From: an uncultured Treponema sp.
GTDB lineage: Bacteria > Spirochaetota > Spirochaetia > Treponematales > Treponemataceae
Reading direction: 5' to 3'
DNA length: 36,842 nucleotides
Assembly: GCA_937877535.1 (NCBI GenBank)
Contig: CALFJF010000073.1
Coordinates: forward strand, 1 to 36,842
Part shown: positions 8,206 through 16,635 of the stretch, piece after piece
Layout: each line of letters starts with the position of its first letter
Position numbering within the stretch: the first letter of the stretch is position 1
Notes under the pieces: model-generated
Databases searched by the model: none
What the model was told of the DNA's origin: nothing
What the model saw: the letters and a program-made list of their open reading frames with translations, nothing else
Program-made: the position numbers and the translations under genes

Positions 8206-9510
8206 TTAGATGACTGTTCCCGATGGAATAACCGAACCTTTACGAATCACGATGATTCCGTCGGAACTGTAGAACGAAACGCCGTTCGGGAGCGTGTTTT
8301 CGCCGTCGGGATATGTTTTTCCGTCAACATTTATGCGACAATCCGCGCCAATTGCGGCGTTTTTGTCGATAATCGTCTTTTTGATTTTGCAATTTTTTCC
8401 GATTCCGATGTTCGGTCGTCCCGCTTTTTTGTTTTCAGCCTTTGTTTCCTCGTTTTCGTAATAATCCGCGCCCATTACGATTACGCCGTCCAAATCAACG
8501 CCAACTTCAAGAAGCGAGCGCACACCAACCACCGACTGCTTGAGTTTTGCCTTGGAAATAATACAACCTTCGGTCGTAATTGAGTTTTCAATCGTTGCGT
8601 CGTTGATTTTTGACGGTGGAAGATAGCGCATGTGCGTGTAAATCGGTTCGTCCGCGTCATAAAAATCAAAATCTGGCTCGTAATCAGTGAGCGCGAGCGT
8701 TGCTTCATAGAAACTTCTAATCGTTCCAATGTCTTCCCAGTAGCCGTCAAAAACGTAAGAATTGACTTTTCGCGTTTTGATTGCCGCAGGAATGATTTTC
8801 TTTCCAAAATCGTCGTCTTCGTTATCGAGAACTTGCTCCATCGTTTCGGCGTTAAAAATGTAGATTCCCATTGAAGCAAGGTACTCTTTTTCTTTTGGAA
8901 GGTCGCCGCGCTCCGATTCGGGGATTTTCCAACCGCCACTTTTGAGCGTTTCAACGGACGGTTTTTCAACGAATTCTTTGATTTGGTGCGACCCGTCGAT
9001 TTTCATAATTCCAAATCCAGTCGCGTCGCGCTCGTTTACAGCAATCGTTGCAATCGTGATTTCCGCACCGCTTTTGATGTGGCTGTCCATAAAATCTTTA
9101 AGATTCATGCGATACAATTGGTCGCCAGAGAGAATCACGTAATGAGTCGGTCGCTGCGTTCTAAAGTGAACGAGATTTTTTCGCACCGCGTCTGCCGTGC
9201 CTTCAAACCAACCAGAATGTTCTGGAGTCTGTTCCGCCGCAAGAATTTCCACAAATCCTTTTCCAAAGCGGTCAAAATTGTACGTGTTTGTAATGTGATG
9301 ATGAAGCGAAGCAGAATTGAACTGCGTCAAAAGGAAAATTTTTCTGTACCCAGAGTTTATGCAGTTTGAAATGGGAATATCCACGATTCTGTATTTTCCG
9401 CCGAACGGAACGGCAGGTTTTGAACGGTCTTTTGTGAGCGGATAAAGGCGCGTTCCTTTTCCCCCTCCAAGAATTACAGCAACAACACGAGGTTCTTTTG
9501 GATTTGGCAT
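8206..9510 (-). CDS. glgC: Glucose-1-phosphate adenylyltransferase (ADP-glucose pyrophosphorylase)
   Basis: GlgC makes ADP-glucose from ATP and glucose-1-phosphate, the committed step of glycogen synthesis. The 434-residue protein starts with AVILGGGKGTRLYPLTKDRSKPAVPFGGKYR, the nucleotidyltransferase motif, followed by IVDIPISNCINSG. HYVILSGDQLYRMN carries the catalytic metal-binding aspartate region and GIYIFNAETMEQVL the sugar-binding part. The C-terminal left-handed beta-helix begins near GCIISKAKLKQSVVGVRS and ends in IVIRKGSVIPSGTVI. An AAGGAG sits before the ATG. It has its own sigma-70-like promoter at 9551-9579. No other glycogen gene is in the window; its only partner is the downstream J-domain gene. 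Confidence 0.95.
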   Translation of the reverse strand: MPNPKEPRVVAVILGGGKGTRLYPLTKDRSKPAVPFGGKYRIVDIPISNCINSGYRKIFLLTQFNSASLHHHITNTYNFDRFGKGFVEILAAEQTPEHSGWFEGTADAVRKNLVHFRTQRPTHYVILSGDQLYRMNLKDFMDSHIKSGAEITIATIAVNERDATGFGIMKIDGSHQIKEFVEKPSVETLKSGGWKIPESERGDLPKEKEYLASMGIYIFNAETMEQVLDNEDDDFGKKIIPAAIKTRKVNSYVFDGYWEDIGTIRSFYEATLALTDYEPDFDFYDADEPIYTHMRYLPPSKINDATIENSITTEGCIISKAKLKQSVVGVRSLLEVGVDLDGVIVMGADYYENEETKAENKKAGRPNIGIGKNCKIKKTIIDKNAAIGADCRINVDGKTYPDGENTLPNGVSFYSSDGIIVIRKGSVIPSGTVI

Positions 9511-9550
9511 ACGAGTTCTCCTTAAAAAATGCTTTTAATTTTATCTCTAA

Positions 9551-9579
9551 ATGATACACCCTCAAAAAAACGTTTGCAA
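9551..9579 (-). promoter_or_regulatory. Sigma-70-like promoter of glgC
   Basis: The minus strand reads TTGCAA, 17 bp, TATCAT, ending about 40 bp upstream of the glgC ATG. Box quality and exact spacing are good for a housekeeping promoter. No operator-like repeat is evident beside it. Confidence 0.65.
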
Positions 9580-9633
9580 ATTGTTTTTATAACGGTTTTC
9601 ATCAAAGTTCGATTTTCTCGATTTTTCGATAGT

Positions 9634-11010
9634 TCACTCGCCTTTTTTGTTTTCTTCCACATCTTCGATTCCGTATTCTTGCAATTTTCGATGGAGCGTT
9701 TTTCTTCCGATTTTGAGAATGTCGGCGGTACGGCTTTTGTTTCCTTTGTTTGCCGCAAGATTTTGCTGAATGATGATTTTTTCCGCTTCCAAAAGAGGAA
9801 TTCCCACAGGAACTGAAATCACTTCGTTTTTCGCGCTTTTTGAAACCGACGGCGGAAGGTCGTCTGCGGTAATTATTTTGCCCGAAGCCATAACGACCGC
9901 GCTTTCAACGCAATGTTGCAATTCGCGAATGTTTCCTGGCCAGTCATATTTGTAAATCGCCGCACGGGCGCGACTATCAAAACCCGTAATGACTTTGTTG
10001 TTTTCCGAAGCATATCGCTCAAGAAACTCGTTCAAAAGAAGCGGAATGTCGTCTTTTCGGTCGCGAAGTGGCGGCACTTCAATGTGGATTCCGTTTAGCC
10101 GAAAGTACAAATCCTCGCGGAATCGACCGTTGCGCACTTCCTCTTCAAGATTTTTGTTTGTTGCACAAACAACGCGAACGTCAACTTCAATCGTGCGCTC
10201 GCCACCAACGCGCTCAAATTTTTTCTCTTGCAAAACGCGAAGGAGTTTTACTTGAACCGACGGATTTATCTCGCCGATTTCGTCCAAAAAAATCGTGCCT
10301 CCGTGCGCCAATTCAAATTTTCCTTTGTGGAGCGAATCCGCGCCCGTAAACGCGCCTTTTTCGTGTCCAAACAACTCGCTTTCCAAAATTGATTCAGAGA
10401 GAGCGGCGCAATGAACTTTTATGAGCGAGTTTTCGTGCCTTGAAGAGAGCGCGTGAATCGCGTCGGCAACGACTTCTTTTCCAACGCCGCTTTCGCCCGT
10501 AATCAAAACGCTGATTTTTGCGTCGGCAACTTTTTGCACAAGCGAAAGAACGCGCTGCATTGCCGCGCTTTTTCCAATAATCGCGTTCGTTTTTTCTTTT
10601 TTGCCGACTTCCTTTAGAAGTTGCTCGTGCTGAATCGAAAGTTCCCTTCCCGCAAGCGCACGTTTTACGATTAACTCAAGTTGCTCCAAATTGAGCGGTT
10701 TGGTGAGAAAATTGTACGCTCCGTCTTGCATTGCCTTCACCGCAGCATCAATCGAGCCATGCCCCGTAAGCACAATGACGGGAATCCCTGGAGTTTCCGC
10801 CGTAATATGCTTCAAAACGTCCTCTCCAGAAACGCCGCCAGGCATTCTAAGGTCGGTAATCACCAAATCCACGTCGCCGCGCTTTATGAGTTCAAGCCCC
10901 GTTTTGCCGTTTTCGGCAAGAAGCACGTTGTACCCGTCCATTTCAAAATCGGCGGCAAGCCCTTCGCGGATATTTTTTTCGTCGTCGATAATCAAAATCG
11001 TGAATTTCAT
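9634..11010 (-). CDS. NtrC/AtoC-family sigma-54-dependent response regulator
   Basis: This is a transcriptional activator that opens sigma-54 promoters when phosphorylated. I start it at the ATG at 11010 (458 residues), which has GGAGG directly upstream. The receiver domain (1-120) has acidic D9-D10, phospho-acceptor D53 in VITDLRMP and the FLTKPL lysine. The AAA+ domain has Walker A GESGVGKE (172-179), the sigma-54 contact loop GAFTGA (219-224) and Walker B GGTIFLDEIGE. The Fis-type helix-turn-helix is near the end (NKSRTADILKIGRKTLHRKLQEYGI). Its start overlaps the kinase stop by 4 bp (ATGA), so it pairs with that kinase. The layout matches the Hpk2/Rrp2 or AtoS/AtoC pairs of other spirochaetes; the regulon is not visible. 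Confidence 0.93.
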   Translation of the reverse strand: MKFTILIIDDEKNIREGLAADFEMDGYNVLLAENGKTGLELIKRGDVDLVITDLRMPGGVSGEDVLKHITAETPGIPVIVLTGHGSIDAAVKAMQDGAYNFLTKPLNLEQLELIVKRALAGRELSIQHEQLLKEVGKKEKTNAIIGKSAAMQRVLSLVQKVADAKISVLITGESGVGKEVVADAIHALSSRHENSLIKVHCAALSESILESELFGHEKGAFTGADSLHKGKFELAHGGTIFLDEIGEINPSVQVKLLRVLQEKKFERVGGERTIEVDVRVVCATNKNLEEEVRNGRFREDLYFRLNGIHIEVPPLRDRKDDIPLLLNEFLERYASENNKVITGFDSRARAAIYKYDWPGNIRELQHCVESAVVMASGKIITADDLPPSVSKSAKNEVISVPVGIPLLEAEKIIIQQNLAANKGNKSRTADILKIGRKTLHRKLQEYGIEDVEENKKGE

Positions 11011-12245
11011 TTTTCCTCCGCCTTTTTTGAAGAATCGTTGCACTTAAACGGGAGCAGCATTTTGTCTTTTTGCGGAATCGGAATCGAAATCGTAAACTCC
11101 GTGCCTTCGCCCAAAATCGATTTTACGCTGATGTCGCCCGAAAATTCCTTAATGATTTTGTAACTCATCGCCATTCCAAGCCCCGTTCCGTTCGATTTTG
11201 TTGTAAAATACGGCTCAAAAACGCGAGAGGCAGTTTCGTCGTCCATGCCAATTCCGTTGTCGCGAAAGCGCAATATAAAAAAATCGTCTTTGATTTTGGT
11301 TGAAATCAAAATGCAGCCAGGAATTTTTGGCGTGTGCACTTCAAGTCGCTTTTCGATTGCCGCGAGTGCGTTTTGCGCAAGATTTACGATTACGTCGCGA
11401 AACAATTTTTCGTCAATTAAAAGGCGCGGGCAATTTTCGCAAAAATTCGACTCCAATTCGATTTTTTTTTCGGTGAACTCAGGTTTGAAAAACGACACAA
11501 ATTGTTCAAGAATGACGTTTGGATTTGAAAGCTCAAGATTTGCCGAAATCGGTCGCACCGCCATCAAAAAATTCACCACGATTTTGTTCAGTCGCTCAAT
11601 TTCGTCGCTCACCACGTCTAAATATCGCTCGGCAAATTTCGGCTCTGGCAAAAGCCCGTCCCCTTCTCGACTTTTTTTGATTGCTTTTTGCATGAGTTGA
11701 ATGTGAATCGAAATCGCTCCGAGCGGATTTTTGATTTCGTGCGCAACGCTTGCCGCAAGCGTTGTGAGCGAAGCCATTGCTTCCATTCGGCGCAAAAGGA
11801 TTTCTTGATTTCGCTTTTCCGTGGTGTCTTCCACGCGAATAATCGAGCCAATTTCGCCGCTGGAAATCTCAAACGGAGAAATCGACAATTCCAAAAATCG
11901 CACCGCGCCGCCGTTTGTTTCTAGCGAAAACTCGTCGGTTACGTTTGTGCGCCTTTCAGAAAGATTTGTTTCCAAAAAACGCGCAATGTCAGAATCCAAA
12001 ATGAGTTCCCAAACTGGACAATCAGAAGATTTTGCCGAGCGCGGAAGAAGCCGTTTTGCCGCGCTGTTTTCAAGAAGAAGGTGAAATTCGTTTTCTCCAG
12101 AAACGACCAAAAATCCTTCCAAAACCGAATTAAAAACGGCAGAAATCGTGTCGAATTTGGAAGAAAGCGACGCAACAAACCGCTTTTTTTGCTCATCTGA
12201 AAGCCGCTCGAATTTTTTTGTTGCGCGGCGGGAAAATTCTTGCAT
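11007..12245 (-). CDS. Soluble PAS-domain sensor histidine kinase (NtrB-like)
   Basis: This is the sensor partner of the response regulator it overlaps. The 412-residue protein has no membrane segment or signal peptide, so it senses a cytoplasmic cue. Residues about 30-145 form a PAS-like domain (FNSVLEGFLVVSGENEFHLLLENSAAKRLL through IIRVEDTTEKR). The dimerisation/phosphotransfer motif SVAHEIKNPLG contains His169. The ATPase domain has the N box NLAQNALAAIEKR, the G1 box FRDNGIGMDDE, the F box VFEPYFTTKSNGTGLGMAMS and a final G2-like GEGTEFTISIP. It starts 3 bp downstream of holB and is the fourth gene of the murG operon. The PAS ligand cannot be told from sequence. Confidence 0.93.
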   Translation of the reverse strand: MQEFSRRATKKFERLSDEQKKRFVASLSSKFDTISAVFNSVLEGFLVVSGENEFHLLLENSAAKRLLPRSAKSSDCPVWELILDSDIARFLETNLSERRTNVTDEFSLETNGGAVRFLELSISPFEISSGEIGSIIRVEDTTEKRNQEILLRRMEAMASLTTLAASVAHEIKNPLGAISIHIQLMQKAIKKSREGDGLLPEPKFAERYLDVVSDEIERLNKIVVNFLMAVRPISANLELSNPNVILEQFVSFFKPEFTEKKIELESNFCENCPRLLIDEKLFRDVIVNLAQNALAAIEKRLEVHTPKIPGCILISTKIKDDFFILRFRDNGIGMDDETASRVFEPYFTTKSNGTGLGMAMSYKIIKEFSGDISVKSILGEGTEFTISIPIPQKDKMLLPFKCNDSSKKAEEK

Positions 12246-12248
12246 TTT

Positions 12249-13421
12249 TTACCTCGAAAGCCTGATTGAATGGAAGAGTTCCCGCGTAAGACATTCGATT
12301 GCCGCAACGGGAGTTTGATTAAAAACGCTGACCGCGTTCCACGCATCGCGGACGGAAGACGAAACAGAGGCGGCAATTTCGCTTTTCATCGAAGAAAAAG
12401 AATTTGAAGAAAAATCGCACGATTCTTCAAAAAGCGCACGAAGAAAATCAAAAAAAACAGAACGCGGAGAAAAGGTCGCACATTCTTTTACAAGCGCGTC
12501 CGCTTGCGGAATTTTTCCAGAGCAAATCGTGCGCCAATACGACTTTGCCTTTTCTCGAATTTCTGCGTGTGAAATCGGCAAAAACGAATTCAAATATTCG
12601 CTAATGCTCAAATCCGATTCTTCGCGGAAGACGGCGCGCAAAATGTCTTTTTCAACGGATTTGCTCCGAGGAGAAAACGAATACGGGCGCACGCGCGAAA
12701 GAATCGTTTGCATCATCGCGCCGCGGTTTGCCGTGGTAAGAATAAAAACCGCGTCCAACGGCGGCTCTTCAAGGATTTTGAGAAGCGCGTTTCTGGAACC
12801 TTCTTGCATTCGCTCGGCATTTTCCAAAATCAAAACTTTTTTTGCGTGCGATGGCTTAATCCTTGCCCATTCAAGGGCAGCGCGAACTTGGTCAATCGGC
12901 ATCGAATTGTAAAGGAACTCTTCGAGTTTTTCGCACGATTTTACAATCGATTCCGACGCTTTTTTTGCGTCCTTTGAAATCGAACTCAATTCATCTTCGA
13001 TTTCCGTTAAAAGAGGCGCGAATTTTGAAAGTTTGTCGCTACCCGTCCACAAAAACGGCGTAAATCGCACGGTTAAAATTCTCACCGCGCGAATAAAAAG
13101 CGTTTTTGATTCTTCCTCCGACGGATATTTTAGAAGCCTTTTTTGCGCGGCTTTTATCAAAAGAGAACACGCGCGGCTTCCGCAAATCAAAACGGAAGGA
13201 TTTGCAATTTCTTTTGAAGCGCGACAAGACGCGCAATCGCAGTCTTCCGCGCCATTTTTTTCGCACGAAAGCAGCCGCGAAAGCGAAAGCGCAGAAGAAA
13301 GTTTGCCCGTTCCCTCCGCTCCAAAAAAAAGAATCGAACCTGGCAGTTTTGACGAGAAAAAATCAGACTTCGCGCTTTCAAACGCTTGTTGAGAAAAAAT
13401 GGTTTTCCAATCCTCGCTCAC
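12249..13421 (-). CDS. holB: DNA polymerase III delta' subunit-like clamp-loader protein
   Basis: Delta' is part of the clamp loader that places the sliding clamp on DNA. The 390-residue protein has a P-loop-like ILFFGAEGTGKLSSAL and a zinc-binding cysteine cluster (CEKNGAEDCDCASC). Later it has the sensor/AAA+ stretch KKVLILENAERMQEGSRNALLKILEEPP, which is nearly diagnostic for HolB/DnaX, then FILTTANRGAMMQTILSRVRPYSF. Residues 90-180 include a longer helical insert than in E. coli delta'. The start overlaps the cvpA stop by 4 bp (ATGA) and the stop is 3 bp before the histidine kinase. DnaX itself is less likely because the protein is short and its neighbours are not dnaX-recR. Confidence 0.88.
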   Translation of the reverse strand: MSEDWKTIFSQQAFESAKSDFFSSKLPGSILFFGAEGTGKLSSALSLSRLLSCEKNGAEDCDCASCRASKEIANPSVLICGSRACSLLIKAAQKRLLKYPSEEESKTLFIRAVRILTVRFTPFLWTGSDKLSKFAPLLTEIEDELSSISKDAKKASESIVKSCEKLEEFLYNSMPIDQVRAALEWARIKPSHAKKVLILENAERMQEGSRNALLKILEEPPLDAVFILTTANRGAMMQTILSRVRPYSFSPRSKSVEKDILRAVFREESDLSISEYLNSFLPISHAEIREKAKSYWRTICSGKIPQADALVKECATFSPRSVFFDFLRALFEESCDFSSNSFSSMKSEIAASVSSSVRDAWNAVSVFNQTPVAAIECLTRELFHSIRLSR

Positions 13422-13906
13422 GGAATCAACCTCGACGAAACAAACGAAACAGCAGGATTGAGATACGGCTCAAGAAACGACAAAATTGCGCAATTTTCCA
13501 AAAGCGAGCCAGTGTTTATCCACGGCTGCGCAACAATCGCAACCAAAAAAGCACAAACGAGCAGCGTTCCTTCCACAAAACCGAGCAAAAAGCCGAGTGC
13601 GCCATCGAGTTTTTTAATCACTCCATGACGCACTGTTTTTACGAGAATCACTTGCACGATTTTTACGATTAAAAACACCGCCGAAAACACGAGCATAAAT
13701 GCAAGAATTGTTGCAAGAACGCCGACTTTTACGAACGGGAGCAGATTGGGAGAAACGAGCGGAGAAATAAAAACGCCACCGAGAATGCCAAAAATCACGG
13801 CAAGTTTTCCAAGCACTTCCCGCATAAAACCCGCGTGCATCGCGCTCAGAGCAAAAAACAGCACAAAAAGCGCAAAAATCAAATCAAGGAGAGAAAACAT
13901 CATCAT
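13418..13906 (-). CDS. cvpA: CvpA-family membrane protein
   Basis: CvpA-like proteins are inner-membrane proteins with roles in colicin V production, envelope stress and purine-linked phenotypes. This 162-residue protein has four hydrophobic segments: LLDLIFALFVLFFALSAMHAG, LAVIFGILGGVFISPLV, VLATILAFMLVFSAVFLIV and ALGFLLGFVEGTLLVCAFLVAI. The loop KKLDGALGFLLGFVEG between segments 3 and 4 is the CvpA signature. Three ATG codons follow each other at the start (13906, 13903, 13900); the first overlaps the murG stop as ATGA and the last is equally possible. It overlaps holB by 4 bp, so it is translationally coupled within the murG-cvpA-holB operon. Confidence 0.88.
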   Translation of the reverse strand: MMMFSLLDLIFALFVLFFALSAMHAGFMREVLGKLAVIFGILGGVFISPLVSPNLLPFVKVGVLATILAFMLVFSAVFLIVKIVQVILVKTVRHGVIKKLDGALGFLLGFVEGTLLVCAFLVAIVAQPWINTGSLLENCAILSFLEPYLNPAVSFVSSRLIP

Positions 13907-15072
13907 TTTTTGGCTCCGTTTATTTCATTTAGCAAAATCGACGCGATTTTTTTGGCAGGTCGCCCTTCGTTGTTTTCTGACAAAACGGCAAGCGCGTGCG
14001 AATTTTTTGAAAACGCTTCTCGAACGCTCGATTCAAGAAAAGACTCAAGAGCGGCTTTTAGATTTGAATCGTTTACATCATTTTTCAAAAGCACTTTTGC
14101 CGCGCCACTCTTTTCAAAGAATTTTGCGTTATCAACTTGGTCGCCGCGCGTTCCGCTTCCTGAAAGCGGAATCAAAACGAGCGGTTTTGCAAGAACGGCG
14201 CATTCCCAAATCGAATTTGCGCCCGCGCGAGAAAGCACAACGTCCGCACACGAAATCACGTCTGGCATTTCTTTGTAAATGAACGGGTGAAGAAAATAGC
14301 CGCTCACGTTTTTTGGCATAGTTTCTTCATCGTTTGCGCCGCATTGATGAACCACGTTAAAATTCGCTGTGAGCCAAGCAATATTTTGAGCAACAAGAAC
14401 GTTTATTTGCCTTGCTCCAAGACTTCCGCCCAAAACAAGCAAAATCGGTTTTGCTGAATCAAAGTCTGTTCGAGTTGAAAAAAGAAAATCCAAGCCTTTT
14501 TTTTTGTCCGCAGAATAAAACGCAGGTCTCACGGGATTTCCCGTTACAAGCACACGGGATTTGAGTTTTTGCGGAAAAAAATCGAGCGTTTCTTTATACG
14601 AAACGAGGATTTTTTTTGCAAATCGAGCGTTTATTTTTGTGGCAAGCCCTGGCGTAAAATCACATTCGTGGGTCAAAACGGGGATTTTCAAAAGTCGCGC
14701 GGCAACGCACGGAGGCACGGACACAAAGCCACCCTTTGAAAAAAGCGCGACGGGGCGAAATCGAATCAAGGCAAAAAGCGAACAAAAAAATCCTGCAATG
14801 ATTTTGAAAGCGTCAAAAAAATTTTTTATGGAAACGTATCGTCGGAGTTTTCCGCTGGGGATTCCGACGAATGAATCAACGGAAGCACTTTCCAAAACGA
14901 GTTTTTTGTCCATTCCGCTCGAATTTCCAAACCAAATTATTTCATAATTCGTTTCTTCGTCAGATTTTTCGTCTAAAATCAAACGAAGTTCGTCGGCAAT
15001 GGCAAGTCCTGGATAAATATGCCCGCCAGTTCCACCGCCTGCAAAAACAAAACGCAGTTTTTTCTTTTTCAT
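13903..15072 (-). CDS. murG: UDP-GlcNAc:lipid I N-acetylglucosaminyltransferase MurG
   Basis: MurG adds GlcNAc to lipid I to make lipid II, the peptidoglycan precursor, at the inner face of the membrane. I start it at the ATG at 15072 (389 residues), directly before KKKKLRFVFAGGGTGGHIYPG, the N-terminal GGGTGGH loop. Other motifs are TPGLATKINARFAKKILVSY, VLVLGGSLGARQIN in the C-terminal domain and CADVVLSRAGANSIWECAVLAKPLVLIPL with the UDP-GlcNAc-binding RAGANSIWE. There is no clear ribosome-binding site. A TTGCCT/18 bp/CATAAT promoter candidate would place transcription almost at the start codon, so the messenger may be nearly leaderless; ATGs at 15081 and 15093 are alternatives. It heads a five-gene overlapping operon. 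Confidence 0.93.
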   Translation of the reverse strand: MKKKKLRFVFAGGGTGGHIYPGLAIADELRLILDEKSDEETNYEIIWFGNSSGMDKKLVLESASVDSFVGIPSGKLRRYVSIKNFFDAFKIIAGFFCSLFALIRFRPVALFSKGGFVSVPPCVAARLLKIPVLTHECDFTPGLATKINARFAKKILVSYKETLDFFPQKLKSRVLVTGNPVRPAFYSADKKKGLDFLFSTRTDFDSAKPILLVLGGSLGARQINVLVAQNIAWLTANFNVVHQCGANDEETMPKNVSGYFLHPFIYKEMPDVISCADVVLSRAGANSIWECAVLAKPLVLIPLSGSGTRGDQVDNAKFFEKSGAAKVLLKNDVNDSNLKAALESFLESSVREAFSKNSHALAVLSENNEGRPAKKIASILLNEINGAKK

Positions 15073-15110
15073 TTGTATCATTATGACACACACGCGCTCA
15101 AAAAGGCAAT

Positions 15111-15143
15111 AAAAAAGAGGAGGTGATTTTTCCTCCTCTTTTT
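15111..15143 (-). terminator. Intrinsic terminator of the exported-protein gene
   Basis: GAGGAGG and CCTCCTC around an 8-nt loop make a 7-bp GC-rich stem flanked by A and T runs. On the minus strand it is followed by TTTTTT. It lies 17 bp past the stop at 15160, so it ends that gene. Because both sides carry A/T runs it would also work on the plus strand. Confidence 0.85.
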
Positions 15144-15159
15144 GCTTTTTTTTACAAGA

Positions 15160-16116
15160 TTAGAGTTTTGCTCTCAAACTAAAAGCGCCACTCCAAAGTC
15201 CAGAATCCGAAATATGGCGAAGGTCTGCCGAAACGGAAAGCGTTGCTTGAAGGAAAAAGAAATTCAACCCAACGCCCGCAAAAACCTGCGGCTGGATTCC
15301 GCCAAAATCAAACGAATCCGAAGAAGACGAACCGCTACCAGAAACCTTGTAGTTAGCAGTTTCTGCTGCCGCAACGATTGCAGAATCCTTGATTTTCCAA
15401 TCGTAAGCGTTGTCGTATTTTGAAACGAGTCCGCGCAGTCCCAAGAAAGGCGTAAAAATCAAGAAACTTTTTGAAAGTTGCACCTGCCCGTAGAGCGTGT
15501 GAACTTTGTAGTCAATCGTTGCTTCGGCATGGCTTTCAGACGCACTGAACGTGCCTTGATTGTAAAAATATCCCGCTCCAACGGAAAGTTTTGGAAGGAG
15601 CAGATTTCCTTTTAGAAGTGCGTAGCGAACGTCGGCTCCAATCGTAAAAAAGTCAACGCTCAAATCGCTTCCGAACGCATCGGTGTTGAGCGTTCCCGTC
15701 TTCATAACGGCGATGTCAACATCAAACGGAAGGAAAACGCCACCAATGCGAAGGTCTGCGGTAAAGCACGGAAAATAATAACTGTCTTTGATTCCGCTAA
15801 TTCCAAGTGCGTCAGCGGCTTTTGCAAGTCCGCTCGTGTCAATGTGCGTTAAAGCCATGTTCACGCCACCACCAAAATGCGGGGGAATAGACGGAAACGA
15901 TTTTCCAATCCATGCGTCCGCCCACACATTTTGCTGCGTTGCCGCTTGCGGAATCGAAGAAGCAAGTTGGTCGGTAAAATCCGAAAGCCCGCTGTCAATT
16001 TGACTTGAAAAAACGTCAGGTTCTCCAATGTTTTTAATGTCATCAAGCGAAAAAGAAAAAGCAGCCGTTGGAATCAAAAGAGAAGCGACAGCCATCAAAA
16101 CAAATGTTCGTTTCAT
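15160..16116 (-). CDS. Exported treponemal protein, probable outer-membrane beta-barrel
   Basis: I start it at the ATG at 16116 (318 residues), with AAGGAGG 7 nt upstream. A signal peptide is clear: KR, hydrophobic TFVLMAVASLLIPTAAF, cleavage near FSFS. The mature protein is rich in alternating hydrophobic/aromatic strands (FFTIGADVRYALLKGNLLLPKLSVGAGYFY, LYGQVQLSKSFLIFTPFLGLRG, VFAGVGLNFFFLQATLSVSADLRHI), consistent with a small beta-barrel of perhaps 8-12 strands. The end LRAKL is not the classic aromatic C-terminus, which is common in spirochaetes. It is monocistronic, with its own promoter (16156-16183) and terminator. I do not recognise a named family with certainty; function is unknown, and porin or adhesin is only a guess. 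Confidence 0.75.
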   Translation of the reverse strand: MKRTFVLMAVASLLIPTAAFSFSLDDIKNIGEPDVFSSQIDSGLSDFTDQLASSIPQAATQQNVWADAWIGKSFPSIPPHFGGGVNMALTHIDTSGLAKAADALGISGIKDSYYFPCFTADLRIGGVFLPFDVDIAVMKTGTLNTDAFGSDLSVDFFTIGADVRYALLKGNLLLPKLSVGAGYFYNQGTFSASESHAEATIDYKVHTLYGQVQLSKSFLIFTPFLGLRGLVSKYDNAYDWKIKDSAIVAAAETANYKVSGSGSSSSDSFDFGGIQPQVFAGVGLNFFFLQATLSVSADLRHISDSGLWSGAFSLRAKL

Positions 16117-16155
16117 AATTTCCTCCTTGTTGGAATGAATAAAATGTACTCGCCT

Positions 16156-16183
16156 ATTATATAAAAAAATGGTAAAAATGCAA
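16156..16183 (-). promoter_or_regulatory. Sigma-70-like promoter of the exported-protein gene
   Basis: The minus strand reads TTGCAT, 16 bp, TATAAT. The consensus -10 box and near-consensus -35 box make this one of the best promoters in the window. It lies about 40 bp upstream of the ATG at 16116, just before the 3' end of the thioesterase gene. Confidence 0.75.
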
Positions 16184-16186
16184 TCG

Positions 16187-16594
16187 TTAGACCGAATCGG
16201 GTTTGAGTCCAGAAACGACAAACTCGTCGGGGATTTTTGAGGGACGAAAAGACGCGGAATTGACGCTCGCCCAAGTTACAAACGCTTCTGCGCAAACGAC
16301 TCCCGCATTATTTTGGACAACTTGGCGAATTGTTCCAGAAACCGCGCCAAATTTGATAGGTTCGCTCAAAATCGTCAAAACGTCGCCAAATCGCGCGGAC
16401 GATTTATAGTGAATGTCAACGTGGGACACAAAAATAAAAAATCCCGCACGGACAAAGCCCTCGTAATCGAAACCGATTTGCTTTAGATAATCCATTCGAG
16501 CGAATTCAAGATAATTCAAGTAGACCGCGTTGTTCACGTGTCCATAAGAATCGCATTCGTATGTTCTAACCGAAAAAGTTGTTTGAGTTTTCAT
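16187..16594 (-). CDS. Hotdog-fold acyl-CoA thioesterase (4HBT/YbgC-like)
   Basis: Enzymes of this family hydrolyse acyl-CoA or acyl-ACP thioesters in the cytoplasm. The 135-residue protein fits the single hotdog domain and carries the family signature VRTYECDSYGHVNNAVYLNYLEFARMDYL. There the Asp of ECDSYGHVNN is the catalytic acid and HVNN starts the long hotdog helix. It continues with VSHVDIHYKSSARFGDVLTI and a final EAFVTWASVN strand. A TGCTATCAT extended -10 box at 16601-16609 sits so close to the ATG that transcription could start at the start codon. It is a single gene between the exported protein and the acidic repeat protein. Substrate chain length is unknown; YbgC-like and FadM-like roles are both possible. 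Confidence 0.87.
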   Translation of the reverse strand: MKTQTTFSVRTYECDSYGHVNNAVYLNYLEFARMDYLKQIGFDYEGFVRAGFFIFVSHVDIHYKSSARFGDVLTILSEPIKFGAVSGTIRQVVQNNAGVVCAEAFVTWASVNSASFRPSKIPDEFVVSGLKPDSV

Positions 16595-16635
16595 ACCAAA
16601 ATGATAGCAAAAAATGGAAAATCTTTCACCAAAAT